Position numbers and translations under genes: made by a program. A DNA stretch of 64,000 bases from Polyangia bacterium (GTDB taxonomy: Bacteria > Myxococcota_A > Polyangia > Nannocystales > Nannocystaceae), in the NCBI GenBank assembly GCA_030424595.1, contig JAUHWG010000020.1:62001-126000 (forward strand), given 5' to 3'. The notes under the pieces are model-generated. The model made no database searches, was not told the origin of the DNA, and worked only from the letters and a program-made list of their open reading frames with translations. Positions 49,859-60,475 of the stretch are shown piece after piece; within the stretch, counting starts at the first letter, position 1, and each line of letters starts with the position of its first letter.

Positions 49859-52252
49859 ATGGCCAAGGCCAAGCGCAAGGGAGGCGCCCGCAGCAGCCGC
49901 GGGACACCGCCGCCGCCGGTCCCCGCGGACTGGACACCGCGGGCGACCTCGCGCGAAGAGCTGCTCGCGCTGGTCGAGCGGCTCCCCGACGTGCCCGGCG
50001 TCTACATCATGCGCGATCGCGCAGGCGCGGTCGTCTACGTCGGCAAGGCCCGCCGCCTGCGGGCCCGCGTCCGGCAGTACTTCAGCGGCCACGACACCCG
50101 CCACTTCGTCCCCCTCCTGGGCGACCTGCTCGGCGACCTCGAGACCGTCGTCACCGCCAACGACAAGGAGGCGCTGCTCCTCGAGAACACGCTGATCAAG
50201 ACGCACCGGCCGCGCTTCAACGTCAAGCTCCGGGACGACAAGCAGTACCTGGTGCTCCGCCTCGACCCGGCCAAGGAGTGGCCGCGCCTCGAGCTCGTCC
50301 GCCGGGTCGCCAGCGACAACGCCCACTACTTCGGCCCCTATCACTCCGCCGGCGCGGTCCGCCACGCGCTGCGGGTCGTCAACCGCCACTTCAAGCTGCG
50401 GACCTGCACCGACTACGTGCTCCACCACCGCCGGCGCGCCTGTCTTCAGCACCAGATCGGCCGCTGCCCCGCCCCCTGCGTCTACGAGGTCGACGAGGCC
50501 GCCTACGCCGCCCAGGTCCGCGACGTCTCGCTCTTCCTCGGCGGCCGCCACAAGGAGCTGGTCGCCGACCTCAAGGCGCGCATGGAGGCCGCCGCCGCGC
50601 AGCTCGACTTCGAGTCCGCAGCCCGCCTCCGCGACCGGATCTCCGCGATCGAGACCACCCTCGAGAGCCAGCGGGTGGTCAGCGTCGGCGACCGCGATCA
50701 GGACATCATCGGCATGTACCGCGAGGGCGGCCAGGTCGAGTTCGTCGTCATGCACGTCCGCCAGGGCAAGCTCCTCGGCACCCGGATCTACTCCCAGCGG
50801 GGGATGGAGCTCCCCGACCCCGAGGTGCTCCACTCCTTCCTCGCCGCCTACTACGCCGACGCGCCGATGATCCCCGACGAGGTGCTCATGCCGACCGCGC
50901 TCCACGAGGACGACGCCGCGCCCCTCGTCGCCTGGCTGCGGGAGGCGAGCGGCCGCAAGACCGTTCTCCTGGTCCCGGAGCGCGGCGACAAGCGCAAGCT
51001 GCTCCGCCTCGCCCAGCGCAACGCCGCCTCCAACTTCGTCTCGCGGCGCAACCAAAAGAAGGACGCCGACCAGGCGCTCACCGAGCTCCAGCAGCGCTTC
51101 GGCCTGAGCCGCCTGCCGCGGGTGATCGAGTGCTACGACATCAGCCACATCCAGGGCTCTGACACGGTCGCGTCGATGGTCGTCTTCGTCGACGGAGCCC
51201 CCGCCAAGGACCGCTACCGCTCCTTCAAGATCCGCGGCCTCGAAGGCGCGCTGGCCCAGGGAAACCGGCAAAACGACGACTTCGCGAGCATGCAGGAGGC
51301 CCTCGGGCGGCGCCTCCGTCGTGGTCTCGAGGCGGCGGCTGGCGACGACAACGACGACACTACCGACACGACCGACGCCGCCGAGACGGACGAGAGCGCT
51401 GGGGCCGACGACCCCTGGGCCCTGCCGGACCTCCTGGTGATCGACGGCGGCAAGGGCCAGCTCGGGCGGGTCCTCGCGGCGATGCAGGACATGGGCGTGC
51501 CCGTCGGCGCCGAGGGGGTCGACGTCATCTCGCTGGCGAAGGAGCGGCGCCTCGAGCTCGGCCACGGGAAGACCGCCCTCCGGCGCCTCCGAGCCCGCCG
51601 CAGCGCGCAGCCGAAGGCGAGCGTCGCCGCGCCCGCGCTGACCGCCCGCGACGGCGATGGGAGCGAGCGCCTCTCCGCCGAGGGGGCGACGACCAGCTCC
51701 CCCAGGACCCCTGCGGAGATGGGGAGAGGCGCCCCGGACGGCGCATATCAAGAGGTCCGGGCGGAGGTCGACGATCCCGACGCGCCGACCCCCGACGCCG
51801 CCCCCGAGACCTCGGTCTGGGACTCCCTCCTGCCCGACCCCGAGCCGGGGCAGGCGCTCAAGGACTACGTCGTCGCCACCGCCGACGAGGTCGACGCCCA
51901 CGTCCCCCCGGACGACGACGGCGAGATCAAGCCCGAGCGGGTCTTCGTCCCCGGGCGCCGGGAGTCGATCCGCCTCCGGCCCGGCTCGTCGGAGCTCCAC
52001 CTCCTCACGCGGATCCGCGACGAGGCCCACCGCTTCGCGATCACCCACCACCGCAAGCGCCGGGGCAAGCGAGCGTTGGTCTCCTCCCTCGACCGGATCC
52101 CCGGCGTCGGCCCGGCGATGAAGCGCGCGCTCATCAAACACTTCGGCTCGATCGCCGCGATCAAGCGGGCCGACGTCGAGGCCCTGAAGGAGGTCAAGGG
52201 CGTAGGCCCCAGCCTCGCCGCGAGGATCCGCGAGACGATCGGCGAGGGCTAG
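49859..52252 (+). CDS. uvrC: excinuclease ABC subunit C with long insert
   Basis: 797 residues, well above the usual about 600-650. The GIY-YIG nuclease lies at about residues 45-120 (VPGVYIMRDRAGAVVYVGKARRL). The UVR motif is KARMEAAAAQLDFESAARLRDRISAIE-like (read in pieces). The RNase H-like nuclease has ECYDISHIQGSDTVASMVVF and DLLVIDGGKGQL, and two C-terminal helix-hairpin-helix units follow (IPGVGPAMKRALIKHFGS, VKGVGPSLAARI). Two acidic/Pro-rich inserts break the RNase H-like domain: about 25 residues before LPDLLVIDGG and about 130 residues after SLAKERRLELGHGKTALRR. It makes the dual incisions in nucleotide-excision repair. Confidence 0.94.
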   Translation: MAKAKRKGGARSSRGTPPPPVPADWTPRATSREELLALVERLPDVPGVYIMRDRAGAVVYVGKARRLRARVRQYFSGHDTRHFVPLLGDLLGDLETVVTANDKEALLLENTLIKTHRPRFNVKLRDDKQYLVLRLDPAKEWPRLELVRRVASDNAHYFGPYHSAGAVRHALRVVNRHFKLRTCTDYVLHHRRRACLQHQIGRCPAPCVYEVDEAAYAAQVRDVSLFLGGRHKELVADLKARMEAAAAQLDFESAARLRDRISAIETTLESQRVVSVGDRDQDIIGMYREGGQVEFVVMHVRQGKLLGTRIYSQRGMELPDPEVLHSFLAAYYADAPMIPDEVLMPTALHEDDAAPLVAWLREASGRKTVLLVPERGDKRKLLRLAQRNAASNFVSRRNQKKDADQALTELQQRFGLSRLPRVIECYDISHIQGSDTVASMVVFVDGAPAKDRYRSFKIRGLEGALAQGNRQNDDFASMQEALGRRLRRGLEAAAGDDNDDTTDTTDAAETDESAGADDPWALPDLLVIDGGKGQLGRVLAAMQDMGVPVGAEGVDVISLAKERRLELGHGKTALRRLRARRSAQPKASVAAPALTARDGDGSERLSAEGATTSSPRTPAEMGRGAPDGAYQEVRAEVDDPDAPTPDAAPETSVWDSLLPDPEPGQALKDYVVATADEVDAHVPPDDDGEIKPERVFVPGRRESIRLRPGSSELHLLTRIRDEAHRFAITHHRKRRGKRALVSSLDRIPGVGPAMKRALIKHFGSIAAIKRADVEALKEVKGVGPSLAARIRETIGEG

Positions 52253-52489
52253 CGAGCCAGCGAGCGTTGGACACCGGCGCCCGTGCTCCAGACCTCGATC
52301 CTTCCCGGCGTCGCGCTCCCCCCTCCTCGCCCCGCCCCTCGCCCCGCCCCTCGCTTAGGGCGCAGTCCTAGCTCGGCCAAGCGCGGAGGGCCCACAGATG
52401 CGAGCGCGCTCCGAGCTCGGCCACGCCCGCGGCCAGAGACGGGACCTCAGCACTCGGTATCATCGCGCCAGCGACTGCGGCGCAGGCTC

Positions 52490-53713
52490 CTAGCCGTCGT
52501 TCTCCTCGGTCGGCTCCGGCGATGTCACCACCTCGATCGTGCCGGTCAGGAGGCGATGCACAGGGCACTTGTCGGCGATCTCGATCAGCCGCGCTCGCTG
52601 CTCGTCGTCGAGCTCGCCGTCGAGCTCCACCCGCCGATCAAAGCGGCCGATCTTCCCCTGCGTCGCGGACCCGGCCGGGGCTGAGACCTGCTCGTAGGAG
52701 ACCCGCGTCGTCACCCCGTCGAGGGGCCACTCCTTGCGATCGGCGTACATCCGCAGGGTCATCGACGTGCAGGCCGCGAGCCCGGCGTTGACCATGTCGA
52801 AGGGGTTCGGCCCCAGCTCTCCGCCGCCGACCCGCGCCGGCTCGTCGGCGATCCACGCGTGCTCTCCGGTGACCATCCGCGTCCGGTAGAGGTCACGACC
52901 GATCGCCGCCGCGACGGTCGCCCCGCGCAGCTCGATCGTCGGCTCTGAGCTCGCCGGGTCGAGGTAGCGCTCCGCCCAGCTCGCGATCACCTCGCCGACG
53001 TAGCGAGCGTCCGCCGGGCGGGTGAGCAGGTGGTCGGCGTCGTCGAGCGAGAGAAAGCTCTTCGGGTGCTTGGCCGCCTTGAAGATCGCCGCCGCGTTGT
53101 CGATCCCGACGGTCTGGTCCCGCGGCGCGTGGATCACCAGCAGCGCCAGACGCAGCGCGCCGATCGCCTCGTGCATCGACCCTTGGTCCAGGGCTGCGAG
53201 GAACTCGCGGGTGATCCGGAAGTGACGGCCCGCGATCGCCACCTCGACAGAGCCGGACTCCTCGAGCTCCCCCTTGTCGGCGGTGAAGAGGCGGAGCACG
53301 TGGCTCGGCTCGGCGGGCGCTCCGACCGTGACCACCGCGCGCAGCGAGGGGATCTGCCCGGCGGCCAAGAGGCTCGCCGCGCCGCCGAGCGAGTGGCCGA
53401 TGAGGACCGTCGGCGCGCCGACGTGCTCCTTGAGATGCTCGGCCGCCGCGACCAGATCGCCGACGTTCGCCGCGAAGTGACCCTCGGCGAGGGTCCCCTC
53501 GCTCTCGCCCAGGCCGGTGAAGTCGAAGCGGAGCACCGCGTAGCCCCGCGCCGCGAGGGCCCGAGCGATCCGCACGAGCCCGCTCAGGTCCTTCGAACAC
53601 GTGAAGCAGTGGGCGAGCAGGGCCACCCCCCTCTGCGCCCCCACAGGCAGCTCCAGTCGGCCCGCGAGCAGGGCCCCTGTGGACCCACGAAACGTGATCG
53701 ACGTCGATGACAC
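52490..53713 (-). CDS. alpha/beta hydrolase-OsmC fusion protein
   Basis: 407 residues with a GTG start. Residues about 1-255 are an alpha/beta hydrolase with LIGHSLGGAASLLAAG (Ser nucleophile), HAPRDQTVGIDN (Asp) and DDADHLL (His). Residues about 270-400 are an OsmC/Ohr-like domain with NPFDMVNAGLAACTSMTLRMYA and CPVHRLLTG, carrying the two redox Cys. This fused architecture is known in bacteria; the OsmC part reduces organic hydroperoxides using thiols, and the hydrolase part may free lipid peroxides. TAGGAT ends 6 nt before the GTG. Confidence 0.9.
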   Translation of the reverse strand: MSSTSITFRGSTGALLAGRLELPVGAQRGVALLAHCFTCSKDLSGLVRIARALAARGYAVLRFDFTGLGESEGTLAEGHFAANVGDLVAAAEHLKEHVGAPTVLIGHSLGGAASLLAAGQIPSLRAVVTVGAPAEPSHVLRLFTADKGELEESGSVEVAIAGRHFRITREFLAALDQGSMHEAIGALRLALLVIHAPRDQTVGIDNAAAIFKAAKHPKSFLSLDDADHLLTRPADARYVGEVIASWAERYLDPASSEPTIELRGATVAAAIGRDLYRTRMVTGEHAWIADEPARVGGGELGPNPFDMVNAGLAACTSMTLRMYADRKEWPLDGVTTRVSYEQVSAPAGSATQGKIGRFDRRVELDGELDDEQRARLIEIADKCPVHRLLTGTIEVVTSPEPTEENDG

Positions 53714-53719
53714 CGGCGG

Positions 53720-53725
53720 ATCCTA
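53720..53725 (-). promoter_or_regulatory. -10 box TAGGAT for the hydrolase-OsmC gene
   Basis: It ends 6 nt before the GTG at 53713, with no ribosome site. Confidence 0.45.
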
Positions 53726-53785
53726 TCAGACCCACACGCGGACAACGCCGCAGCGGATCTCATGCTCGATCGGCCTTGCGAGGCT

Positions 53786-53828
53786 CGCGGCGTGGTCGCC
53801 CCGTGGTCGCCCCGTGGTCGCCCCGTGG
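53786..53828. repeat. 12-bp tandem repeat, about three copies
   Basis: The unit is GTGGTCGCCCC followed by G/C, repeated upstream of the Mini-RNase III gene. It is noncoding. Confidence 0.75.
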
Positions 53829-53958
53829 CCTCTGCGATCAGGCTCGCGGGGCTGGCCTTGGGGGGCAGGGATCGCCGCGCCGCCTCCGCGCAGAAGCCTC
53901 TCCGGTGAGGACCCGTCGCAGCTTCATCCGTCGCCTCCCATCCGTTACCCTCTCGCCC

Positions 53959-54390
53959 ATGCCCCTCGACCTGCGGAGCCGCTCGATCCGTACGCTCGCC
54001 TGGCTCGGCGACGTCGAGTTCGAGCGGGAGGTGCGTATGCGCCTCATCGCCCGCGGCGACTACCCGACCCACCGCCTCGACGCGATCAAGACCCTGATCG
54101 TCTGCGCCGAGAGTCAGGCGGCGATCCTCGCCGAGATCGAGGGCGAGCTCGACGAGGCCGAGACCAACGTCGTCCGCCGCGCCCGCAACACCAGCACCCG
54201 GGGCACCAGCCGCAGCCAGCGCAACACCCGAGCGTACCGGGCCGCCACCGCCCTCGAGGCCCTCATCGCCCACTGGTTCCACAGCGACCCCCGCGGTCGC
54301 GAGCGCTTTGCCGCCCTCATCGAGCCCCCCCTCACGCTCGCGGTCGATCGCGCGATCGACCGCGCCGGCGTCCGCCTCCGCCGCGGCTGA
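53959..54390 (+). CDS. mrnC: Mini-ribonuclease III
   Basis: 143 residues, the size of dsRBD-less RNase III. It follows MrnC closely: LAWLGDVEFEREVRMRLI (catalytic Asp18 of the LGD signature), CAESQAAILAEI, DEAETNVVRRARNTSTRG, and ATALEALIAHWF with the second acidic site. In Firmicutes this enzyme trims the ends of 23S rRNA precursor. TACCCT ends 7 nt before the ATG, deciding this start. Family membership is well supported by eye, although MrnC outside Firmicutes, cyanobacteria and plastids is less often described. Confidence 0.82.
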   Translation: MPLDLRSRSIRTLAWLGDVEFEREVRMRLIARGDYPTHRLDAIKTLIVCAESQAAILAEIEGELDEAETNVVRRARNTSTRGTSRSQRNTRAYRAATALEALIAHWFHSDPRGRERFAALIEPPLTLAVDRAIDRAGVRLRRG

Positions 54391-54579
54391 TCTCTCGCCG
54401 GTCAAGCGCCCCAGCGACCGCTTCGAGCTCCGTCCGCGGGGCACGGCCCCCGGTCGTCATACCCCGCCGCCGGCGTCCGCCTCCGTCGCCGCTCAAGCGT
54501 TCGAGCGACCGCTGCGAGCTCCGTCTATAGGGCTTCGCGGCCCTCGGCCGCCCTGCCACCGCCGACGCCCGCGGATCCT

Positions 54580-54640
54580 GGCGGTCGATCGAACGAACGA
54601 TCGCACGATCGATCTCACGATCGATCTCACGATCGATCGA
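54580..54640. repeat. palindromic GATC-rich tandem repeat
   Basis: Copies of CTCACGATCGAT/CGATCGATCGA and relatives, about 12-14 bp each, lie between Mini-RNase III and the next lipoprotein gene. Each contains GATC and CGATCG. Confidence 0.75.
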
Positions 54641-54713
54641 GCGGCCTAGCCGCAGCCTCCGCGGCCCCGCGCCCGGCGAAACCACTACACTGGCGACGAC
54701 CTCGAGACCCGCT

Positions 54714-55253
54714 ATGGATCGCCGCTCTCTCTTCGCCCTCCCGCTCCTCCTCCTCCCCGGCGTCGCAGCCTGCTCCTCCTCGTCGCGTGGCCCCCGCGCG
54801 CCGATGGTCGGCGGCGGCGCCCTCAGCATCGTCCGCCGGGCGCCGCTCATCGAGCCCTCGGCGATGCCGGAGGATGTCCGCGACGAGTGCAACCCCGAAG
54901 AGGGCCTGATCAACTACATCGCCAAAGAGGCCGCCGACGAGGGCTTTGGCGTCGCCCTCGTCGACAGCGCCGAGGGGATCGCCGGCGTCGTCCTCGAGGT
55001 CCAGCTCGTCGGCATCCTCGCCACCGGCGGCGGCGCCTGGTCGGGCCCCAAGCAGGTGCGCTGCCAGGGCTGGCTCACCCAAGACGGAGTCAAGATCGCC
55101 GACTTTCGCGGGCAACGCACCTCCGGCGGCGGCATGTACGGCGGCTTCAAGGGCACCTGCTCGATCCTCGACACCTGCATCGAAGAGCTCGGCGAGGACA
55201 TCGCCGAGTGGCTCCTCGCCCCGACCATGAACGGCCGCCTCGGCGAACTCTGA
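54714..55253 (+). CDS. hypothetical lipoprotein (179 aa)
   Basis: A lipoprotein signal (SLFALPLLLLPGVAAC) is followed by a Ser run. One alpha/beta domain follows (GLINYIAKEAADEGFGVALVDSAE, VVLEVQLVGILATGGGAWSGPKQVRCQGWLTQDG). The VVLEVQLVGILATGGGAWSGPK stretch looks like a DUF4410/secreted lipoprotein strand pair, but no name can be assigned with confidence. Envelope location likely. TACACT lies about 20 nt upstream of the ATG. Confidence 0.65.
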   Translation: MDRRSLFALPLLLLPGVAACSSSSRGPRAPMVGGGALSIVRRAPLIEPSAMPEDVRDECNPEEGLINYIAKEAADEGFGVALVDSAEGIAGVVLEVQLVGILATGGGAWSGPKQVRCQGWLTQDGVKIADFRGQRTSGGGMYGGFKGTCSILDTCIEELGEDIAEWLLAPTMNGRLGEL

Positions 55254-55334
55254 GCCACCACGAGCCCCGCCCCGAGCCAAGCCTCGAGCGCCCCCCACCT
55301 GCCCCACCTGCCCCCCACCCCAAGCGCACCCGCT

Positions 55335-55410
55335 GAGCGCAGCTGAACTCAGCTGAACTCAGCTGAACTCAGCGCAGCTCAGCTCAGCTGAACTCAACTG
55401 AACTCAGCTG
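55335..55410. repeat. 10-bp tandem repeat CAGCTGAACT
   Basis: About seven degenerate copies (CAGCTGAACT, CAGCGCAGCT, CAACTGAACT). It is noncoding. Confidence 0.85.
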
Positions 55411-55609
55411 AGCACCCAACGAGCACCCTCGCCCCACCCAACGAGCAGCGACTCAGCCCCTCGGGCGCTCGGACCGGCCACCCCGTCCCTGCCAAAGCGC
55501 AGCGCAGGCGAGCCTTCAACAACCTCGCCAACCCGCACCCAGCCGCCAAGCACCCCAGCCTTGGTCCTCAGCCGACCTCCACAGGAGGACGAGCCGCAGG
55601 GGACGGGCG

Positions 55610-55707
55610 AGGGGGGACACCGCGAACGAGTCTAGGACGCGCATCGACCCCTTGGAACAAGGGGTCGACGCGCGCTCCGACCTGTCTGAGAGAGTGGTGT
55701 CCCCCCT
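55610..55707. repeat. 98-bp composite palindrome (possible REP/MITE-like element or structured RNA)
   Basis: The outer arms AGGGGGGACACC (55610-55621) and GGTGTCCCCCCT (55696-55707) pair perfectly. Inside is a second hairpin with arms TCGACCCCTT and AAGGGGTCGA (55644-55653, 55659-55668) around a GGAAC loop, extended by GCGC/GCGC. A 16-bp part of the right side (55671-55686) recurs inverted at 5775-5790. Confidence 0.75.
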
Positions 55708-55796
55708 TGACCGGCCCACGCCTCAGCCTCCCCCCTACCCTGAACTTTCGCACCCGAGGTCGCCCCCGAAGAGCGAGAGAGAGACGACCCAGCAAG

Positions 55797-55925
55797 CCTC
55801 ACCAGACCGACCCGACCCGACCCGACCCCACCCGACCCGACCCGACCCGACCCGACCCGACCCGCCCTACCCGACCCGACCCGCCCCGACCCGACCCGAT
55901 CCGCCCGACCCGATCCGACCCGAGG
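55797..55925. repeat. 5-bp tandem repeat CCCGA
   Basis: A long run of CCGACCCGACCC with small variants, about 125 bp. It is noncoding. Confidence 0.95.
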
Positions 55926-55983
55926 GACATCTTCGGACCACCACCGCCCGGCGCACTCCTCGATCCTCCTCGGTCGACGCTCA

Positions 55984-56011
55984 CGACAAGGACAAGGACA
56001 AGGACAAGGAA
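55984..56011. repeat. 6-bp tandem repeat GACAAG
   Basis: Four copies abut the stop codon of the M2 peptidase gene. Confidence 0.9.
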
Positions 56012-56012
56012 C

Positions 56013-57956
<1,944 letters not shown>

Positions 57957-58060
57957 GGGGCAAAATACGTCGCCCGCCCGCGATTGTCAGCTCGACCCCT
58001 GCGGCCCACGGCCCCCAACGCCGGTCTAGCCGGTGATCCCGTCGTCCTCCCCGAGCGGCC

Positions 58061-58849
58061 CTAGCCGCAGATCGCGGGGTCGAGGACCACCGAGATCGGG
58101 CAGTGGTCCGAGCCCATCACCTGGGGATGCACCGCCGCCGCGCGGACGAAGGGGAGCGCCGACGGCGAGGCCAAGATGTAGTCGATCCGCCAGCCGACGT
58201 TGCGCTCACGGACCCCCTGGCGCTGGCTCCACCAGGTGTAGGCGCCCTCCTCCTCGGGCCGGAAGTGGCGGAAGGTGTCGACCCAGCCCCGCTGCAGCCA
58301 GCGATCGACCTCTGCGCACTCCTCCGGGAGAAAGCCGCTGGTCTTGCGGTTGTCCTTGGGCCTGGCGAGGTCGATGTCGCGGTGGGCCGTGTTGAAGTCC
58401 CCCATCACCAGCACCCGGGCCCCCGAGCGGCGCAGGCGCTGGAGGATCTCGAAGAGGTGGCGGTAGAAGTCGAGCTTGTAGGGGACCCGGCTGTTGTCGC
58501 GATCGCGGCCGCTGCCGTTGGGAAAGTAGACGTTCGCGACCCGCAGGCGGCCGAAGCGGGCGATCTGGACCCGTCCCTCCGCGTCGAAGCGGGGCTCGTC
58601 CATCCCCTCGCGGACGTCATCGGCGGGGCGCCTAGAGAAGAGCCCGACGCCGCTGTAGCCGGGCCGCTCGGCGGCGATGAAGTGGCTGCTCCACCCCGGG
58701 GGCTCCGCGATCTCGGCCGGGAGCTGCTCGCGCCGCGCACGCACCTCCTGCACCCCGACGATCGACCCCTCGGAGGCCTCGAGCCACTGGGCCCAGCCCT
58801 TTTTCGCGCAGGCCCGAAGCCCGTTCACATTCCAAGAGAGCACTCGCAT
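58061..58849 (-). CDS. xth: exodeoxyribonuclease III
   Basis: 262 residues, family length. Catalytic landmarks: LSWNVNGLRA, Glu in VGVQEVRARREQLP, VANVYFPNGSGRD, MGDFNTAHRDID, and the C-terminal GSDHCPISVVLD. It acts as AP endonuclease and 3'-5' exonuclease in base-excision repair. It is a monocistronic gene with a promoter region facing the M2 peptidase. The start has no ribosome site. Confidence 0.94.
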   Translation of the reverse strand: MRVLSWNVNGLRACAKKGWAQWLEASEGSIVGVQEVRARREQLPAEIAEPPGWSSHFIAAERPGYSGVGLFSRRPADDVREGMDEPRFDAEGRVQIARFGRLRVANVYFPNGSGRDRDNSRVPYKLDFYRHLFEILQRLRRSGARVLVMGDFNTAHRDIDLARPKDNRKTSGFLPEECAEVDRWLQRGWVDTFRHFRPEEEGAYTWWSQRQGVRERNVGWRIDYILASPSALPFVRAAAVHPQVMGSDHCPISVVLDPAICG

Positions 58850-58984
58850 CCGATCCTACTAAGCGGGCGCTCCCGCGCCGTGTCAAGACGCCACGGAAAA
58901 TGGCTTGCAAAGGAGGACTTGGGACGATAGTCAGCGCTCGCCGGGGCTCTGAGGGCCTGCAAGCGGCACATGAGGACCGGGATC

Positions 58985-59341
58985 ATGACCGACACGCTGA
59001 AAATCATCACCGTCCACGACGCCTTCGAAGACTTCCTCAGGGCCAAGGGCGACGGCCTGACCCGCCGAGCCCTCCGCAACTACCGCGAGGTGCTCGACCT
59101 CTTCGCCGAGTTCCTCGACGAGCGCGGCCTCGGCAGCTTCAGCCCCGGACCCAGCAGCGCCGCCCACATCGAGGAGATCCTCGACCTGGTCGACGAGTTC
59201 AACGACGACTACCTCGTCGGCACCATCCAGGCAGAGCGGGACTTCCTCCGGACCGCAGGTCTGGTGAGCCGAGACCTCAGCCGCTGGCTCCGCAACCGCA
59301 GTATCCCCTCCGTCGTGACCTCGGCGGCGGCCCACGCATAG
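58985..59341 (+). CDS. hypothetical small protein, SAM-like integrase N-domain pattern
   Basis: 118 residues, helical and acidic. The first 50 residues (VHDAFEDFLRAKGDGLTRRALRNYREVLDLFAEFLDERG) have the rhythm of the N-terminal DNA-binding SAM-like domain of tyrosine recombinases, but no catalytic domain follows. The rest is helical (HIEEILDLVDEFNDDYLVGTIQAERDFLRTAG). GAGGACC precedes the ATG at 58985. A perfect terminator follows (59392-59418). This resemblance is by eye and the function is unknown. Confidence 0.65.
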   Translation: MTDTLKIITVHDAFEDFLRAKGDGLTRRALRNYREVLDLFAEFLDERGLGSFSPGPSSAAHIEEILDLVDEFNDDYLVGTIQAERDFLRTAGLVSRDLSRWLRNRSIPSVVTSAAAHA

Positions 59342-59391
59342 GCCCCCACGAGGCGCCCCCAGGCGGTCCCGAACCACCGCCGAGAAGCTCC

Positions 59392-59418
59392 AAGGCCCCC
59401 GCATCACGCGGGGGCCTT
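59392..59418 (+). terminator. rho-independent terminator
   Basis: An 11-bp perfect stem AAGGCCCCCGC/GCGGGGGCCTT with a 5-nt loop, followed by TTGTCGTTT. It ends the 118-residue small gene. Confidence 0.8.
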
Positions 59419-59738
59419 TGTCGTTTACGGGGGTGGGGAGTTGCCCCCAAGCGGGCCCCACGGCGGACCGGGGCATTTTGTCGGCCTGTGGCACAATGCC
59501 ACGCAATCAAGGTACGTCGGTGTCAGACTCGACAGGAGATCCTAGAAATTTAGCCGATCGGGAATACGTTTTTTGCACCTCGGAACACCCAGGCTCCCTC
59601 ACCGAAGAGGATCACAGACCCCCATTCTTTCTGCGAATTCGATCGATCTGAGGCGACGATTGGGTATACTCGGTTCCGCTCATCGGGCTTCGGTCATGTC
59701 TATGACGAAGCTCTTTGACGGCAGTTGGGATCGTAGAC

Positions 59739-60032
59739 ATGCAGGCTGTGAATCGTCGTAGAAGCTACACCCAGATCGTCAACATGCTCGCGGAGCGCAG
59801 CTCCAGCCTCCTCGGCGAGACAGAGCTGTCTGACGATCAGTCCATGTGGCTCCGGTCCGTCGAGGAGACCTACGGCGTCAGCATCCAGCTCGAGACGACG
59901 TTGGGCCCCGACAACCGGCCGGCGGCGATCGATGGGGTGATCTCCAGCGAGGATCAGCTCCCGGCTGGCTTCCAGTGGGCCTTCCGGATCGATCGTCACG
60001 AGACTCGCTGCTGCCTCCGAGCCCTCGACTAG
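59739..60032 (+). CDS. hypothetical small protein (97 aa)
   Basis: The product (RRRSYTQIVNMLAERSSSLLGET to GVSIQLETTLGPDNRPAAIDGVI) is soluble and mixed alpha/beta, with no motif. The preceding 250 bp are AT-richer than the rest of the window and contain TATACT (59663-59668) and a T run, fitting a long leader or local promoter. Function unknown. Confidence 0.5.
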   Translation: MQAVNRRRSYTQIVNMLAERSSSLLGETELSDDQSMWLRSVEETYGVSIQLETTLGPDNRPAAIDGVISSEDQLPAGFQWAFRIDRHETRCCLRALD

Positions 60033-60475
60033 GCGACGGGCTCACGCCGCGTCGAGCCTGCGCTCCGCGGCCAACGTAGCAGCCCCTCCGCGAACCTCTC
60101 CCTCCGTCGCGAACCCGTCGCGAGCTCGCTAGCAGCGAGGTCGAGCTGCTCTGCAGGACCCCCTCGCGAGGCTCACTCCAGCTCGCCGCGAGTTCTGCTC
60201 CATAGGACAGCTCCCTCCGGTGTCCCAGGATCACGGCTGACTCGGAACGACCGAGGCCGACTCACCAGACCGGCCTCACCGAGGGCGGCTGGTGATGCGC
60301 AGACTCGCGCAGAGTTCGACCGCGCACGGATCCGGCGCGCCGCGAAGAAGACCGCTCAAAGGAGCGCTAGCGCGCCTTCAGGCGCTGTTCTCCGCATCTC
60401 CCCCCTGTCCTCCACAGCGGAACTTCTCTAGCCTAGGCGAGGCGGAGGCAGGGGTCATCACGCCGCCCGATCGCG
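60033..60475. other. intergenic DNA, no gene seen
   Basis: 443 bp of high-GC DNA with short random frames. CTAGCCTAGG (60429-60438) lies about 45 nt before the kinase start. Confidence 0.4.

Larger units (their letters stand above)
55254..56012. other. repeat- and palindrome-rich intergenic region
   Basis: About 760 bp with no supported gene. It contains a 10-bp tandem repeat (CAGCTGAACT, 55335-55410), a 98-bp palindrome (55610-55707), a long (CCCGA)n run (55797-55925) and GACAAG repeats (55984-56011). Confidence 0.6.

Noticed and set aside
59488-59505. TGGCACAATGCCACGC as a sigma-54 promoter
   Set aside because: The GG and GC elements are one base too far apart for the strict -24/-12 spacing. 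The site is better read as a 6-bp palindrome.
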